NCBI RefSeq assembly: GCF_000741705.1
Contig: NZ_JGZI01000009.1
Span: forward strand, 186,001-250,000
Origin: Bifidobacterium psychraerophilum
Lineage (GTDB): Bacteria; Actinomycetota; Actinomycetes; Actinomycetales; Bifidobacteriaceae
Length of the DNA: 64,000 nt
Reading direction: 5' to 3'
The notes below the pieces were generated by a model, which saw only the letters and a list, made by a program, of their open reading frames with translations, searched no databases and was not told where the DNA came from. How positions within the stretch are numbered: position 1 is the first letter of the stretch; each line of letters opens with the position of its first letter. The position numbers were made by a program, and so were the translations under genes. Below are positions 54,928-63,865 of this stretch, piece by piece.

Positions 54928-55605
54928 ATGGAGAAGTTCAGCGTTGTTGTTTCCGGGTTCGACCGTTATGAGGACGTCAAGGTCAACCCTTCGTACGAGG
55001 TGCCCAAAGCGCTTGAAGAGCAGGGTCTGCAATCGCTGCCCGATGACGACGGTGTCCTGGATGGCATCCAGATCGATATCACCACCGCGATGTTGCCGGT
55101 GAGTTTTTCGGATGCCTGGCCGAGACTTCGCGAGGTCCTGGATCGCATACAACCGGATATCGTGGTCGCCACAGGTTTGAAGCATGCCGCAAGGGGAGTG
55201 GCGCTTGAACGTTGTGCCACGAACCAGCGCGATGCCTCGAGCCGAGGCGACGACGAGCAGGATCAGGAACTGATCCCCATCCGACCCGACGGTCCTGCAG
55301 CGTATTGGACCAGGCTCCCGCTGCGATCCATTCTCACCGATTTCAGTTCCCATGGCATACCCGCCACGTTGAGTTCGGATGCCGGAACCTACGTCTGCAA
55401 CAGTCTCTTCTACAATCTGCTCAATTGGACCGCCAAGCAGGAGCATGTGCTGTCGGGCTTCGTCAGTTTCCCGCTGGTCAATGAGTCGGCAAGCCATGAA
55501 TACGGTCTTCCGATCAGACAGCAGATAGCGGCCGGGCAGGCCGTGATCAGGCGTAGCGTACGATATTTCCAAGAGCCGACCTCGCCGGATGTCATGCTTG
55601 TATGA
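54928..55605 (+). CDS. Pyroglutamyl-peptidase I-like protein (C15) with missing catalytic His
   Basis: The 225-aa protein aligns along its length with family C15: VVVSGFDRYEDVKVNPSYEV, ATGLKHAARGVALERCATNQ (Glu94), DGPAAYWTRLPLRSIL, and SSDAGTYVCNSLFYNLLNW (Cys157). The motif that normally reads GFIHxP is GFVSFP, so the catalytic His is Ser180. The protein may be inactive or altered. The start at 54928 has no Shine-Dalgarno but a TAGACT ends 6 bases before it, so it is probably leaderless. Confidence 0.82.
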   Translation: MEKFSVVVSGFDRYEDVKVNPSYEVPKALEEQGLQSLPDDDGVLDGIQIDITTAMLPVSFSDAWPRLREVLDRIQPDIVVATGLKHAARGVALERCATNQRDASSRGDDEQDQELIPIRPDGPAAYWTRLPLRSILTDFSSHGIPATLSSDAGTYVCNSLFYNLLNWTAKQEHVLSGFVSFPLVNESASHEYGLPIRQQIAAGQAVIRRSVRYFQEPTSPDVMLV

Positions 55606-55773
55606 GCCCTCGGGCTGGCATGGAAATACTGCCTCCGGCGTGTTGCGCTGAGAATGTGTCGGATGGAAATCTTTGTATGAATCTTCGGCCGCTTTGAGTT
55701 AGAGTTCATTCATGCATGCACGTTGATTAATGGGCGATTGACGGCGGCACATTGATGGTGAACAGGAGTGGAT

Positions 55774-57177
55774 ATGGCGGACAATTTTCCGATTGCGTTG
55801 CGCGGCTATGACAAGGAACGTGTGGATGCTGCACTTGCAGGGACTCGCGAGAACATAGCACGGCTCAGGGAGCAGATACGCGCTTATGACGAACGCGTGC
55901 TCAAATTGGAAGCTGAACTGCAGGAAGAGAAGGCACGCAAAAGCAAAGGGTCAAAGGATTCCTTCGCCTCCTTAGGTGCCAATGCGCAGCAGCTCCTGGC
56001 ATCCGCCGAACAGACGAGTACGGAACTGCTCAACAGGGCGAAGCAGGATGCGGCTACCACCCGCCGTTCAGCCCAGGAAGAGGCCGACACCCTCGTCAAT
56101 AACGCGAAGATCGATTCAAGACGACTGCTGGACGAGACCGAGGCGAAATCCAAGTCCTTGCTCAGCAACGCACAGGATCAGGCGAAAACGATCACGACGG
56201 CGGCGAAGCAGCAGGCCGACCAGCAGAAGGCAACGGCAGCCAAGACGGTCGCCGAGCAACGACAGGCCCTTGATCTGGAGCTACAGAACTCACGTGAGGA
56301 GCATGCCAAGCGTCTGGCGGCCGAGCGCGCTTCCCAGGAGCATGAGATTTCAGTGGCTCAGGCCGAATCGGCGAGGAAAATCGCCGAGCAGCGCCAGCAG
56401 GCGGATGCTGAGATCACGAGGCTCAAGTCAGAGGCCAACGATCAGATACAGCAGGCGCTCGCCGAGGCGAACAAGCGTCTGGGTGATGTGCGTGAACAGG
56501 TGTCCAAGACGCTGACCGACGCCAAGCGCAAGGCGAGTGAGATCACGGACAATGCCAGGACGAAGGCCCAGCAGATCGTCGACGAAGCCGTGGTCTCCCG
56601 AGCCGATACATTGTCGAAGGTCTCCGCGGAAGTGCAGCAGATCAGGGCGGATATCTCCGCCCAACAGGATGAGGCAACGGCCAAGGTCAACGAATTGCTG
56701 CAGCATCTTGAGGAGCGCAGGGTGCAGACCGCCAAGGAAACGGAGGAGCTGCTCGGACAGGCCAAAGCCGCCCGTCAGGAGGCGGACGCCTATGCCGCGG
56801 ATAAGCGCTCCCAGGCTGAACATGAATCGGCCGTGCTGCTTCATGAGGCCGAAGAGCAGGCGCAGGCCCAGGTCGAGGAACGCAGGAACGCGGCCCAGGA
56901 GGAGCTGGATGGCCTCAATGGCCGTATCGCGAAGCTGCAGCAGCGCGAAGCGACGATCACTGCCAGGGTTGATGAGTTGCGTTCGATCTTCACGAAGTCT
57001 TTCGGGGCTTTCGCGGTTGATGACGATTCGGACGATGCCGCCGCATCCCAGGGTGACGCTACGGACGGCGGCCAGGATGGTGGCCCCGATGTGCCTGTAG
57101 TGAACACTGTTCCCGATCAAGCTGAGGCCGGGGAAGAGGATGACGAACGCTCCGAAGACCAGCGGGAGCAAGGCTGA
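55774..57177 (+). CDS. DivIVA-like coiled-coil protein
   Basis: The 467-aa protein starts with MADNFPIALRGYDKERVDAA, a DivIVA-type N-terminus (FPxxxRGYD). A very long coiled coil follows (about 25-400) with repeated Ala, Gln and Lys heptads such as LLNRAKQDAATTRRSAQEEA. It ends in an acidic, disordered tail (DDSDDAAASQG onward). DivIVA-family proteins mark cell poles and septa by binding curved membranes. The start at 55774 follows AGGAG; a GTG at 55768 is also in frame but too close to it. Confidence 0.78.
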   Translation: MADNFPIALRGYDKERVDAALAGTRENIARLREQIRAYDERVLKLEAELQEEKARKSKGSKDSFASLGANAQQLLASAEQTSTELLNRAKQDAATTRRSAQEEADTLVNNAKIDSRRLLDETEAKSKSLLSNAQDQAKTITTAAKQQADQQKATAAKTVAEQRQALDLELQNSREEHAKRLAAERASQEHEISVAQAESARKIAEQRQQADAEITRLKSEANDQIQQALAEANKRLGDVREQVSKTLTDAKRKASEITDNARTKAQQIVDEAVVSRADTLSKVSAEVQQIRADISAQQDEATAKVNELLQHLEERRVQTAKETEELLGQAKAARQEADAYAADKRSQAEHESAVLLHEAEEQAQAQVEERRNAAQEELDGLNGRIAKLQQREATITARVDELRSIFTKSFGAFAVDDDSDDAAASQGDATDGGQDGGPDVPVVNTVPDQAEAGEEDDERSEDQREQG

Positions 57178-57205
57178 GTCCTGATCCCTTCGGAAGGGCA
57201 CCCGT

Positions 57206-57246
57206 GAATCGCCGCATTCCCTGTCTGGGGTGCGGCGATTCTTTGT
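57206..57246 (+). terminator. Terminator after the DivIVA-like gene
   Basis: GAATCGCCGCA (57206-57216) and TGCGGCGATTC (57231-57241) form a perfect 11-bp stem followed by TTTGTTAT. Confidence 0.85.
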
Positions 57247-57300
57247 TATAGGATGGCAGTCGGATTATCTCCAAATATGTAGATGAAGGATTATCACAAT

Positions 57301-58638
57301 ATGACAGATACCCTCAAGGCTCTGGATCATCAGACACTGACCGCTTTGAACGAGGAATTTGAATCGAAGGCGTCGAATCGCGTGGCCATGAATGCGGTGA
57401 CTGCCGCAGGCATAGACGAGGTCTCGCGCAACTACGATCGCTCGCGTCTGCTGCAGCGTCGTTTCTCCGTGACCGTTGACAACGGCGAGGTGACCTCCCA
57501 GGAGCGTTCCGGCCGTTGCTGGCTGTTCAGCTCGCTGAATGTCGCGCGTTTCATCGCGAAGCGCTCCCTGAATCTGAAGGAGTTCGAATTCTCGCAGAAC
57601 TATGCGATGTATTTCGATAAGTTGGAGCGCATCAATTATTTTGTGCAGGATGTGGCGAGCCTGATCGCCAAAGGAGAGCCCAGTGATTCGCGTCTGATCC
57701 AGCATCTGTTGCAGGACGTGATGGGTGATGGCGGACAGTGGACGATGGCGTTGAACGTCTATGAGAAGTACGGGGCGGTGCCCAAGGATCTGTTCCCGGA
57801 AACCGCATCGTCACGGAACACCACCGAGATGAATCACCGGCTGCGTTCGCTGCTGCATCAGGCGGTCGCGCATATGTATGCCGAAGGTGCGGATATCGAG
57901 CGCATCATCAAGGATACCGTCGAGGCCGGTCACCGCATGCTCACGATCCATCTGGGCACGCCTCCGACCAGCTTTGATTGGGAGTGGACCGATGCCGACG
58001 GCGAATTCCATCGAGACGGTGAAATCACCCCGCAGGAGTTCTGGAAGAAGTATGTGGATGCAGGGCTCGAGGATTATGTCTGCCTCGTGGACGATCCCCG
58101 TTCCGAGCATCCGAAGGGTCGCAAGATCGGTATCGAGCATCTGGGCAATGTGGTCGGTGGAACACCGACCGAATATCTGAATGTCCCAGGACAGTTCATG
58201 AAGGACTGTGTGCGCAGGATTCTTGCCGAGCAGGGTATCCCGGCGTGGTTCGGTGCGGACTGCCATCCGATGATGGACCGTAAGAACGGTGCATGGGCGA
58301 CCGATCTCTTCGAGTATGACCGCGTCTACGATGTGGACTTCGATCTGGACAAGGAGCAGCGTGTCCGTTTCGCTGATTCCGCGATGAATCATGCGATGGC
58401 GTTTGTCGGTGTCGATGTTGCCGATGACGGCACCACGACGAGGCGTTGGCGTGTGGAGAACTCATGGGGCTGCAAGATAGCCGACAAGGGGTACTTCACC
58501 ATGGACGATCCCTGGTTCAGCGAGTACGTCTACGAGGTGGCCGTCCCCAAGTCGATGCTGCCTGATGAATATCTCAAAGCGCTTGAGGAGCCTGCCATCA
58601 TGCTTCCGGCCTGGGATCCGATGGGAGCCCTCGCCTGA
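57301..58638 (+). CDS. pepC: Aminopeptidase C (bleomycin hydrolase family)
   Basis: The 445-aa cysteine peptidase has the papain-like set typical of PepC: the nucleophile Cys in SGRCWLFSSLN, the His in NHAMAFVGVDV and the Asn in VENSWGCKIADKGYF. It removes N-terminal residues from peptides in the cytosol and is characteristic of bifidobacteria and lactic acid bacteria. Start at 57301 (MTDTLKALDHQTL) follows AAGGA 11 bases upstream. An in-frame ATG at 57283 has no ribosome binding site. Confidence 0.92.
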   Translation: MTDTLKALDHQTLTALNEEFESKASNRVAMNAVTAAGIDEVSRNYDRSRLLQRRFSVTVDNGEVTSQERSGRCWLFSSLNVARFIAKRSLNLKEFEFSQNYAMYFDKLERINYFVQDVASLIAKGEPSDSRLIQHLLQDVMGDGGQWTMALNVYEKYGAVPKDLFPETASSRNTTEMNHRLRSLLHQAVAHMYAEGADIERIIKDTVEAGHRMLTIHLGTPPTSFDWEWTDADGEFHRDGEITPQEFWKKYVDAGLEDYVCLVDDPRSEHPKGRKIGIEHLGNVVGGTPTEYLNVPGQFMKDCVRRILAEQGIPAWFGADCHPMMDRKNGAWATDLFEYDRVYDVDFDLDKEQRVRFADSAMNHAMAFVGVDVADDGTTTRRWRVENSWGCKIADKGYFTMDDPWFSEYVYEVAVPKSMLPDEYLKALEEPAIMLPAWDPMGALA

Positions 58639-58684
58639 TGATGGTGTGAATCCCGCGTCCTTCAAGCAGGACGTGAGATTGAAA

Positions 58685-58737
58685 CGGTATCCAAACGCCA
58701 GCGTGTATGGGGAATGCACGCTGGCGTTTGGATACCG
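58685..58737. terminator. Perfect 21-bp inverted repeat between pepC and the first DAHP synthase gene
   Basis: The arms 58685-58705 (starts CGGTATCCAAACGCC) and 58717-58737 (ends GGCGTTTGGATACCG) are perfectly complementary over 21 bp with an 11-base loop. There is no T run, so it may be a Rho-independent-like or stability hairpin. Confidence 0.6.
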
Positions 58738-58854
58738 CGTACGATGAACATCGCGCATCCGCTATTGTGGTGTCGCAGTGTCCCAGCATCGAGGACGGCG
58801 TCCAGTGACGCTCCGGACGGTGACGGCAATCATTCGGTCATATGAGGAGAAGCA

Positions 58855-59991
58855 ATGGCAGACCTGCGTGGTCCCGACAGTTCCGAAGACGTGAAGCGTC
58901 GGCGGCTTGGCGAGCAGGCGGTGCTTCCCGAGACCGTCGATGTGAATATCCGGCAGCTGGATCCGATCCCGGCCCCCCGATCCTTCATCAAAGAACTTCC
59001 TTTATTGTCCGAGCAGGCCGATCTGGTGTTGAAATCGCGTCGCGCCGTGCGTGATGTGCTGCATGGCCGCGATGACCGCCTCCTGGTCGTCGTCGGTCCC
59101 TGCTCGATACACGATCCCAAGGCTGCGAAGGATTATGCCCATCGCCTGGCGGCGGTGAATGCCGAGCTGTCGGATCGCCTGGTGATCGTGATGCGTGTTT
59201 ACTTCGAGAAACCGCGCACCACCGTCGGGTGGAAAGGGCTGATCAACGATCCCGATCTTGACGGCAGCTATGACATCCGTAAGGGTATGTGGCTCGCCCG
59301 TCGCGTTCTGCTCGATGTGCTTGCCGCGGGTGTGCCGGCAGCCACCGAGTGGCTTGATCCGATTACCCCGCAGTATCTTTCCGACGCGGTGAGCTGGGGT
59401 GCCATCGGAGCCCGCAACACCGAAAGCCAGGTTCATCGTGAACTCGCGAGCGGCCTGTCGATGCCGGTCGGATTCAAGAACTCGACCGACGGCAATGTCA
59501 AAGCGGCCGCCGATTCCTGCTTCGCCGCCGGATCGGAGCATCATTTTCTGTCAATCAATCTTGACGGTCACGTTATCGCCGCCGAAACCAGGGGCAATGC
59601 CGACTGCCATCTGATTCTGCGTGGTTCCTCGCATGGACCCAATTATGATAGCGATTCGGTGCGGGAGGCGATGGATGCCCTACGGCATTCACAGGCAGGC
59701 GGTCCGAGTCTGCATGGACTGGTCATCGACGCGGCGCATGGCAATTCAGGCAAAAACGAGCATATCGAGTCCGAGGTCGTTGAAGAGATCGCAGCCCGCC
59801 TCGCACACGGTGAGCAGGGGATTTCCGGCATCATGATGGAGAGTTTCATCGAGGCGGGCAATCAGCATCCTGCTCCTTTGCCGCAATTGACATACGGCAA
59901 GTCGGTGACCGATCCCTGCATTTCGTGGAGCCGCACGGAGCAACTGCTCCATACACTCGCGGAGGCAGTGAGCACACGCCGCGCTGCGTAG
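58855..59991 (+). CDS. aroG: 3-deoxy-7-phosphoheptulonate synthase, type I (copy 1)
   Basis: The 378-aa enzyme joins PEP and erythrose-4-phosphate in the first step of aromatic amino acid synthesis. Motifs: LLVVVGPCSIHDPKAAKDYA, RVYFEKPRTTVGWKGLINDP, GAIGARNTESQVHRELASGL, PVGFKNSTDGNVKAA, LRGSSHGPNYDSDS and DAAHGNSGKN. The chain resembles the E. coli AroF/G/H type with its N-terminal regulatory extension. Which amino acid inhibits it cannot be read. GAGGAGAAGC precedes the ATG. A second copy follows on the same strand. Confidence 0.92.
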   Translation: MADLRGPDSSEDVKRRRLGEQAVLPETVDVNIRQLDPIPAPRSFIKELPLLSEQADLVLKSRRAVRDVLHGRDDRLLVVVGPCSIHDPKAAKDYAHRLAAVNAELSDRLVIVMRVYFEKPRTTVGWKGLINDPDLDGSYDIRKGMWLARRVLLDVLAAGVPAATEWLDPITPQYLSDAVSWGAIGARNTESQVHRELASGLSMPVGFKNSTDGNVKAAADSCFAAGSEHHFLSINLDGHVIAAETRGNADCHLILRGSSHGPNYDSDSVREAMDALRHSQAGGPSLHGLVIDAAHGNSGKNEHIESEVVEEIAARLAHGEQGISGIMMESFIEAGNQHPAPLPQLTYGKSVTDPCISWSRTEQLLHTLAEAVSTRRAA

Positions 59992-60028
59992 GGCATCTGG
60001 CGCGGCTCCGTGCCCGATGCTCTACGCA

Positions 60029-60100
60029 TGCAAGACAAGCTGGGGGTTTTCGCACCGTGCAGCTCCTCCGGATGGGGCTGATGATGTCCGGAGTCTTGCA
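60029..60100 (+). promoter_or_regulatory. Possible three-way-junction RNA between the two DAHP synthase genes
   Basis: Three perfect stems can form without conflict. P1 is TGCAAGAC (60029-60036) with GTCTTGCA (60093-60100), P2 AGCTG (60038-60042) with CAGCT (60060-60064), and P3 CTCCGGA (60066-60072) with TCCGGAG (60087-60093). The P1 and P3 strands share base 60093, so one pair must give way. The element lies 77 bases before copy 2. It could be a leader structure of that gene or the end of the copy 1 transcript. TATATT (60108-60113) just downstream could be a -10. Confidence 0.4.
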
Positions 60101-60176
60101 ACTCGCTTATATTCGTGACATGACCGACCGGCCCATGTTGAGCATGGTTACTATTGGACGAGAAATGGAGGAGATG

Positions 60177-61367
60177 ATGACTGCCTTTCCTGCTGATCGT
60201 GATGCCATCCAACGCGACGCCGTCCGCAAGGCCATAGCGGATGGGAAGAATCCGCTGTCTCTTGATGGGGTGCCACGCTGGGAGGATGAGGTTGGCATCG
60301 ACCCGATCGTGAATCGACGGGTGCTGGAACTCGACCCTCTGCCGACTCCGGCCCAGGTGCTGACCGATCTGCCGTTGACCCCCCAATCACGTGATGTGGT
60401 CGCATACTCCCGTGATGAAGTGAGGGCTTGCCTCTATGGGCAGGACGACCGTCTGCTGGTGATCGTCGGACCGTGCTCGGTGCACGATCCGCGCGCGGCG
60501 CTCGATTACGCCCAGCGTCTGGCACGGCTGAAGCAGGAGTTGGAAGGCGAGCTGCTGCTGGTGATGCGTGTCTACTTCGAGAAACCGCGCACCACCGTCG
60601 GGTGGAAAGGGCTGATCAACGATCCCGATCTGGATGGCAGCCATCATATCCGCAAAGGTCTGTTGCTGGCACGCAGGATTCTGCTCGACGTATTGGGCAC
60701 CGGACTGCCCGCCGCAACCGAGTTCCTGGAACCCACCTCACCGCAGTTCATAGCCGATGCCGTGACGTGGGGCGCCATAGGGGCGCGTAATACGGAAAGC
60801 CAGATTCACCGCCAGCTTGCCAGCGGCCTGTCGATGCCGGTCGGATTCAAGAACGCCACGGACGGCAGCGTCAAAGCGGCGGTTGACGGATGCTTCACCG
60901 CTGCACAGCGCCATACCTTCTTCGGCATAGACCATGAGGGTCGGGCCGCGGCCGTGGAGACACTGGGCAATCCGGATTGCCACGTCGTGTTGAGAGGATC
61001 CTCCCACGGACCGAATTACGACCGGAATTCGGTGGCTGCGGCGATGTCCGCCGTCCGTCAGGAACTGCCTGAGCGCTCGGCTGCTTCCCATGGATTGCTC
61101 ATCGATGCCTCTCATGGCAACTCGGGTAAGGATGAGCATCGGCAGCTCGGTGTCGTCAGAGAGATCGCATCGCGCATCGCTGCCGGTGAGCAGGGAATAA
61201 CCGGCATCATGATGGAGAGCTTCATCGAAGGCGGCAATCAGCCCGCGGCACCGCTCAATCAACTGGTGTACGGGAAATCCATCACGGACAAATGCATTTC
61301 ATGGTCGGATACGCAAACGGTGCTGCGCGAGCTTGCGGATGCCGTCAGCACACGCCGGTGGAATTAG
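60177..61367 (+). CDS. aroG: 3-deoxy-7-phosphoheptulonate synthase, type I (copy 2)
   Basis: The 396-aa paralogue of copy 1 carries the same motifs (LLVIVGPCSVHDPRAALDYA, RVYFEKPRTTVGWKGLINDP, GAIGARNTESQIHRQLASGL, LRGSSHGPNYDRNS, DASHGNSGKD). Its N-terminal part of about 70 residues differs from copy 1, as in isozymes under different feedback. The start is not certain. I prefer 60177, with GGAGGAG just before it; 60165 and a possible leaderless start at 60120 are also in frame. Confidence 0.9.
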   Translation: MTAFPADRDAIQRDAVRKAIADGKNPLSLDGVPRWEDEVGIDPIVNRRVLELDPLPTPAQVLTDLPLTPQSRDVVAYSRDEVRACLYGQDDRLLVIVGPCSVHDPRAALDYAQRLARLKQELEGELLLVMRVYFEKPRTTVGWKGLINDPDLDGSHHIRKGLLLARRILLDVLGTGLPAATEFLEPTSPQFIADAVTWGAIGARNTESQIHRQLASGLSMPVGFKNATDGSVKAAVDGCFTAAQRHTFFGIDHEGRAAAVETLGNPDCHVVLRGSSHGPNYDRNSVAAAMSAVRQELPERSAASHGLLIDASHGNSGKDEHRQLGVVREIASRIAAGEQGITGIMMESFIEGGNQPAAPLNQLVYGKSITDKCISWSDTQTVLRELADAVSTRRWN

Positions 61368-61463
61368 GCGCAAGCGGGAAGCGTGCGTGCGGCATCGTCC
61401 CTTTCTCGTCACCCCTCGACTAGGCTCGTGATGACGGCATAACTGTATGGCAGGAGAATTCAT

Positions 61464-62195
61464 ATGACGGAAAAGCGGCGTTCTGACGATGTGGAGCAGA
61501 CGGTTGCGATCATCGGTGCCTTGGACGAGGAGGTCGAGCTCATCGCGCGTTCACTTGATGACGCGCGGCACCTGGAGCGTTCGAAACAGGCAAGCCTGGA
61601 TGTGGTCGCCGGGAATCTGCTCAAGGCCGACGGCACCCGTTTGAGGGTGGTGGCGACGGTCGGAGGCATGGGAACGGTCAACGCGGCGGCGACCACACAG
61701 CATCTGATAGACACATACCAGCCGGAGGCGGTGATCTTCTCTGGCATCGCCGGGAATCTCAATCCCAGCCTGCACATCAATGACGTGGTGCTGGGAGGCA
61801 CCCTGCGCTATCTGGATTCCGATATGCGTCTTATCGGGCAATTCGCGCCTCACAGCGAGGAATTCCACTCCGATCAGCACCTGATCGATGTCGCTGATCA
61901 TGCTTTGACCCAGATGGACATCACACATATCGTCGGGATCATCGCCTCGGGCGACTATTTCGTCGATACGCAGGAGAAGACGCAGCAGGTTGTCAGGCTC
62001 ACCGGTGCGGATGCTGTGGAGATGGAAGGCGCTGCGGTATGTCATGTGGCGGCAAGGAACTCGGTGCCGGCACTGGTGATCCGGGCCCTGAGCGATAACG
62101 CCGATACCGATTACGAAGTGTTCAAGGAATTCGACATCAGCGAATACGCGGATACCGCCGCACGGCTGGTCATTCGTATCCTGGCTGAACTCTGA
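61464..62195 (+). CDS. mtnN: 5'-methylthioadenosine/S-adenosylhomocysteine nucleosidase
   Basis: The 243-aa protein has the MTA/SAH nucleosidase set: VAIIGALDEEVELI, TVGGMGTVNAAATTQHLIDT, VIFSGIAGNLNP, IIASGDYFV, AVEMEGAAVCHVAARNSVPA and RALSDNADTDY with the catalytic Asp. It splits MTA and SAH to adenine and thioribose sugars, serving methionine recycling and the first step toward AI-2. GGCAGGAG precedes the ATG. Confidence 0.92.
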   Translation: MTEKRRSDDVEQTVAIIGALDEEVELIARSLDDARHLERSKQASLDVVAGNLLKADGTRLRVVATVGGMGTVNAAATTQHLIDTYQPEAVIFSGIAGNLNPSLHINDVVLGGTLRYLDSDMRLIGQFAPHSEEFHSDQHLIDVADHALTQMDITHIVGIIASGDYFVDTQEKTQQVVRLTGADAVEMEGAAVCHVAARNSVPALVIRALSDNADTDYEVFKEFDISEYADTAARLVIRILAEL

Positions 62196-62320
62196 AGCAC
62201 ATCCGCGTGGTCGCGTGGCTGCATGGTGAAAAGCCTGTGCAGCGATGTATGGCATCGATCGCTTCGGCGTGTCATATTGCCTTCCGCGCACCCCGATAGG
62301 TCCCGATGACGGCAGCGTAC

Positions 62321-62349
62321 TTGCGCTGGTCCACAACAACGTGTATTGT
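62321..62349 (+). promoter_or_regulatory. Candidate promoter of rplJ-rplL
   Basis: TTGCGC (62321-62326) and TATTGT (62344-62349) are exactly 17 bases apart. The start would fall near 62356, giving a leader of about 210 bases. The stretch 62,196-62,320 before it holds no gene. Confidence 0.45.
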
Positions 62350-62512
62350 CACACGATGTAAACCACAGACCGTTGGTCGGGACCATTTGGTTCACGAAGT
62401 TAGGCTTGCCAAGCCAGCGTAGGTTGAGATTGATTGCCCTTTGGGCGTTGGTGATGCGGGTATCCGCATGACGAACACAGATTGATGCTCCGCCTGCGTG
62501 CGGGGCTTTTTT
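62350..62512 (+). promoter_or_regulatory. rplJ 5' leader with attenuator (L10 leader)
   Basis: The leader contains successive hairpins GGCTT/AAGCC (62403-62415), GCCC/GGGC (62436-62446) and ATGCGG/CCGCAT (62454-62469). An attenuator follows, GCTCCGC (62487-62493) with GCGGGGC (62500-62506) and TTTTTT (62507-62512). L10 leaders in bacteria bind L10-(L12)4 and shut off the operon. That role here is inferred from position. Confidence 0.7.
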
Positions 62513-62568
62513 ATTGCCCCGACAGGTGCAAGTCGGACTGATTGACGGTCGATTTAGGAAGGAACGCC

Positions 62569-63090
62569 ATGAAAAGGCCCGAAAAGGAAGAGGTGGTTGC
62601 AGAGCTTACGGGTAAATTCCGCGAAGCTGATGCAATCCTGCTCACCGAGTACCGCGGGCTCAGTGTCCCGCAGATCGCAGACCTGCGTGACAAACTAGGC
62701 CGCGATACTTCCTATGCCGTGGCGAAGAACACGCTCGCTCGCATTGCAGCCAAAGAGGCTGGTGTAGATGGACTCGACGAATTGCTCGCCGGCCCCACCG
62801 CCATCACCTTCGTCAAGGGCGATTACGTCCAGGCCGCAAAGACACTGCGTGACTTCAACAAGGCAAACAAGCAGCTCATCGTCAAGGGTGGTTTCGCAGA
62901 TGGAACCATCTACAACGCTGAGGGCGTGACCAAGCTCGCTGATCTTGAATCCCGCGAGGTTCTGCTCTCCAAGATGGCCGGTGCTCTCAAGGGCACGATG
63001 GCCAAGGCTGCATTCGCATTCGTCGCACTGCCCACCAAGGCGGTTCGTACGATCGATGCGCTGCGCGAGAAGCAGGAACAGGCCGCCTGA
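62569..63090 (+). CDS. rplJ: 50S ribosomal protein L10
   Basis: The 173-aa protein starts MKRPEKEEVVAELTGKFREA and has LLTEYRGLSVPQIADLRDKL and TYAVAKNTLARI-type L10 motifs (here SYAVAKNTLARIAAKEAG). It anchors L7/L12 dimers on the stalk. Start at 62569 follows TTAGGAAGGA; an in-frame ATG at 62542 would lie within the leader. rplL follows 110 bases later. Confidence 0.96.
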   Translation: MKRPEKEEVVAELTGKFREADAILLTEYRGLSVPQIADLRDKLGRDTSYAVAKNTLARIAAKEAGVDGLDELLAGPTAITFVKGDYVQAAKTLRDFNKANKQLIVKGGFADGTIYNAEGVTKLADLESREVLLSKMAGALKGTMAKAAFAFVALPTKAVRTIDALREKQEQAA

Positions 63091-63200
63091 TAACCATTGC
63101 GGAGTATTTCGCAATAAGGGCTGTCTCACTGGTAACAACAATAAGATGTGGCGTTTTCAGGTCGTGAGGCCGGGAAACGTATTAATGAAAGGAAGCCATT

Positions 63201-63581
63201 ATGGCTAAGCTCTCTGCTGATGAGCTCCTTGAAGCATTCAAGGAAATGACCCTGGTTGAGCTCTCTGACTTCGTCAAGAAGTTCGAGGACGAGTTCGACG
63301 TCGAAGCTGCCGCTCCTGTGGCCGCCGTCGCCGCTGCTCCTGGCGCTGCCGCTGCCGTCGAAGAAGAGAAGGATGAGTTCGATGTCATCCTTTCCTCCGT
63401 CGGTGACAAGAAGATCCAGGTCATCAAGGCCGTTCGCGCCCTGACCAACCTCGGTCTGGCCGAAGCCAAGGGTCTCGTCGATTCAGCTCCTAAGGCTGTT
63501 CTTGAGAAGGCCAAGAAGGAAGATGCCGACAAGGCCAAGGCCGCTCTCGAAGAGGCCGGCGCAACCGTCGAACTCAAGTAG
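63201..63581 (+). CDS. rplL: 50S ribosomal protein L7/L12
   Basis: The 126-aa protein has the N-terminal dimerisation region ([20 protein letters not shown]), the Ala/Val/Pro hinge and the C-terminal factor-binding domain ([40 protein letters not shown]). It recruits GTPase factors to the ribosome. GAAAGGAAG precedes the ATG. It ends at a strong terminator. Confidence 0.97.
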   Translation: MAKLSADELLEAFKEMTLVELSDFVKKFEDEFDVEAAAPVAAVAAAPGAAAAVEEEKDEFDVILSSVGDKKIQVIKAVRALTNLGLAEAKGLVDSAPKAVLEKAKKEDADKAKAALEEAGATVELK

Positions 63582-63598
63582 TCTTCTGACTCTTACAG

Positions 63599-63649
63599 AA
63601 CCCCGCCGTGCTTTCAGCTCCAAGGAGCTGCATGCACGACGGGGTTTTC
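63599..63649 (+). terminator. Terminator after rplL
   Basis: AACCCCGCCGTGC (63599-63611) pairs with GCACGACGGGGTT (63634-63646) with one mismatch and is followed by TTTTCT. A smaller hairpin, CAGCTCC/GGAGCTG, lies in the loop. Confidence 0.85.
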
Positions 63650-63865
63650 TGTATGGATGGACCCCGCAGGATCACAGACCTTGCAGGGAAACACCCGCAT
63701 GCAGCGTCGCACGCGGGTATCTACCCGTATGCCGTGTATCGCTGCCAGCAAGCAGAAGGTGACGTGGGCAATTCGTGGTCGTACAGTGGAAAGGCGAAGT
63801 CGATACCGATACCGATGCACGATCAGGATGGGGCAAGCGCGGTCAGATCAGAGGAGAATCCATAG

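Noticed and set aside
60028..60081. A leader peptide MQDKLGVFAPCSSSGWG before the second DAHP synthase
   Set aside because: It has only one Phe and one Trp, no ribosome binding site, and its codons simply overlap the hairpin stems. Classical attenuator peptides have clusters of the controlling residue.
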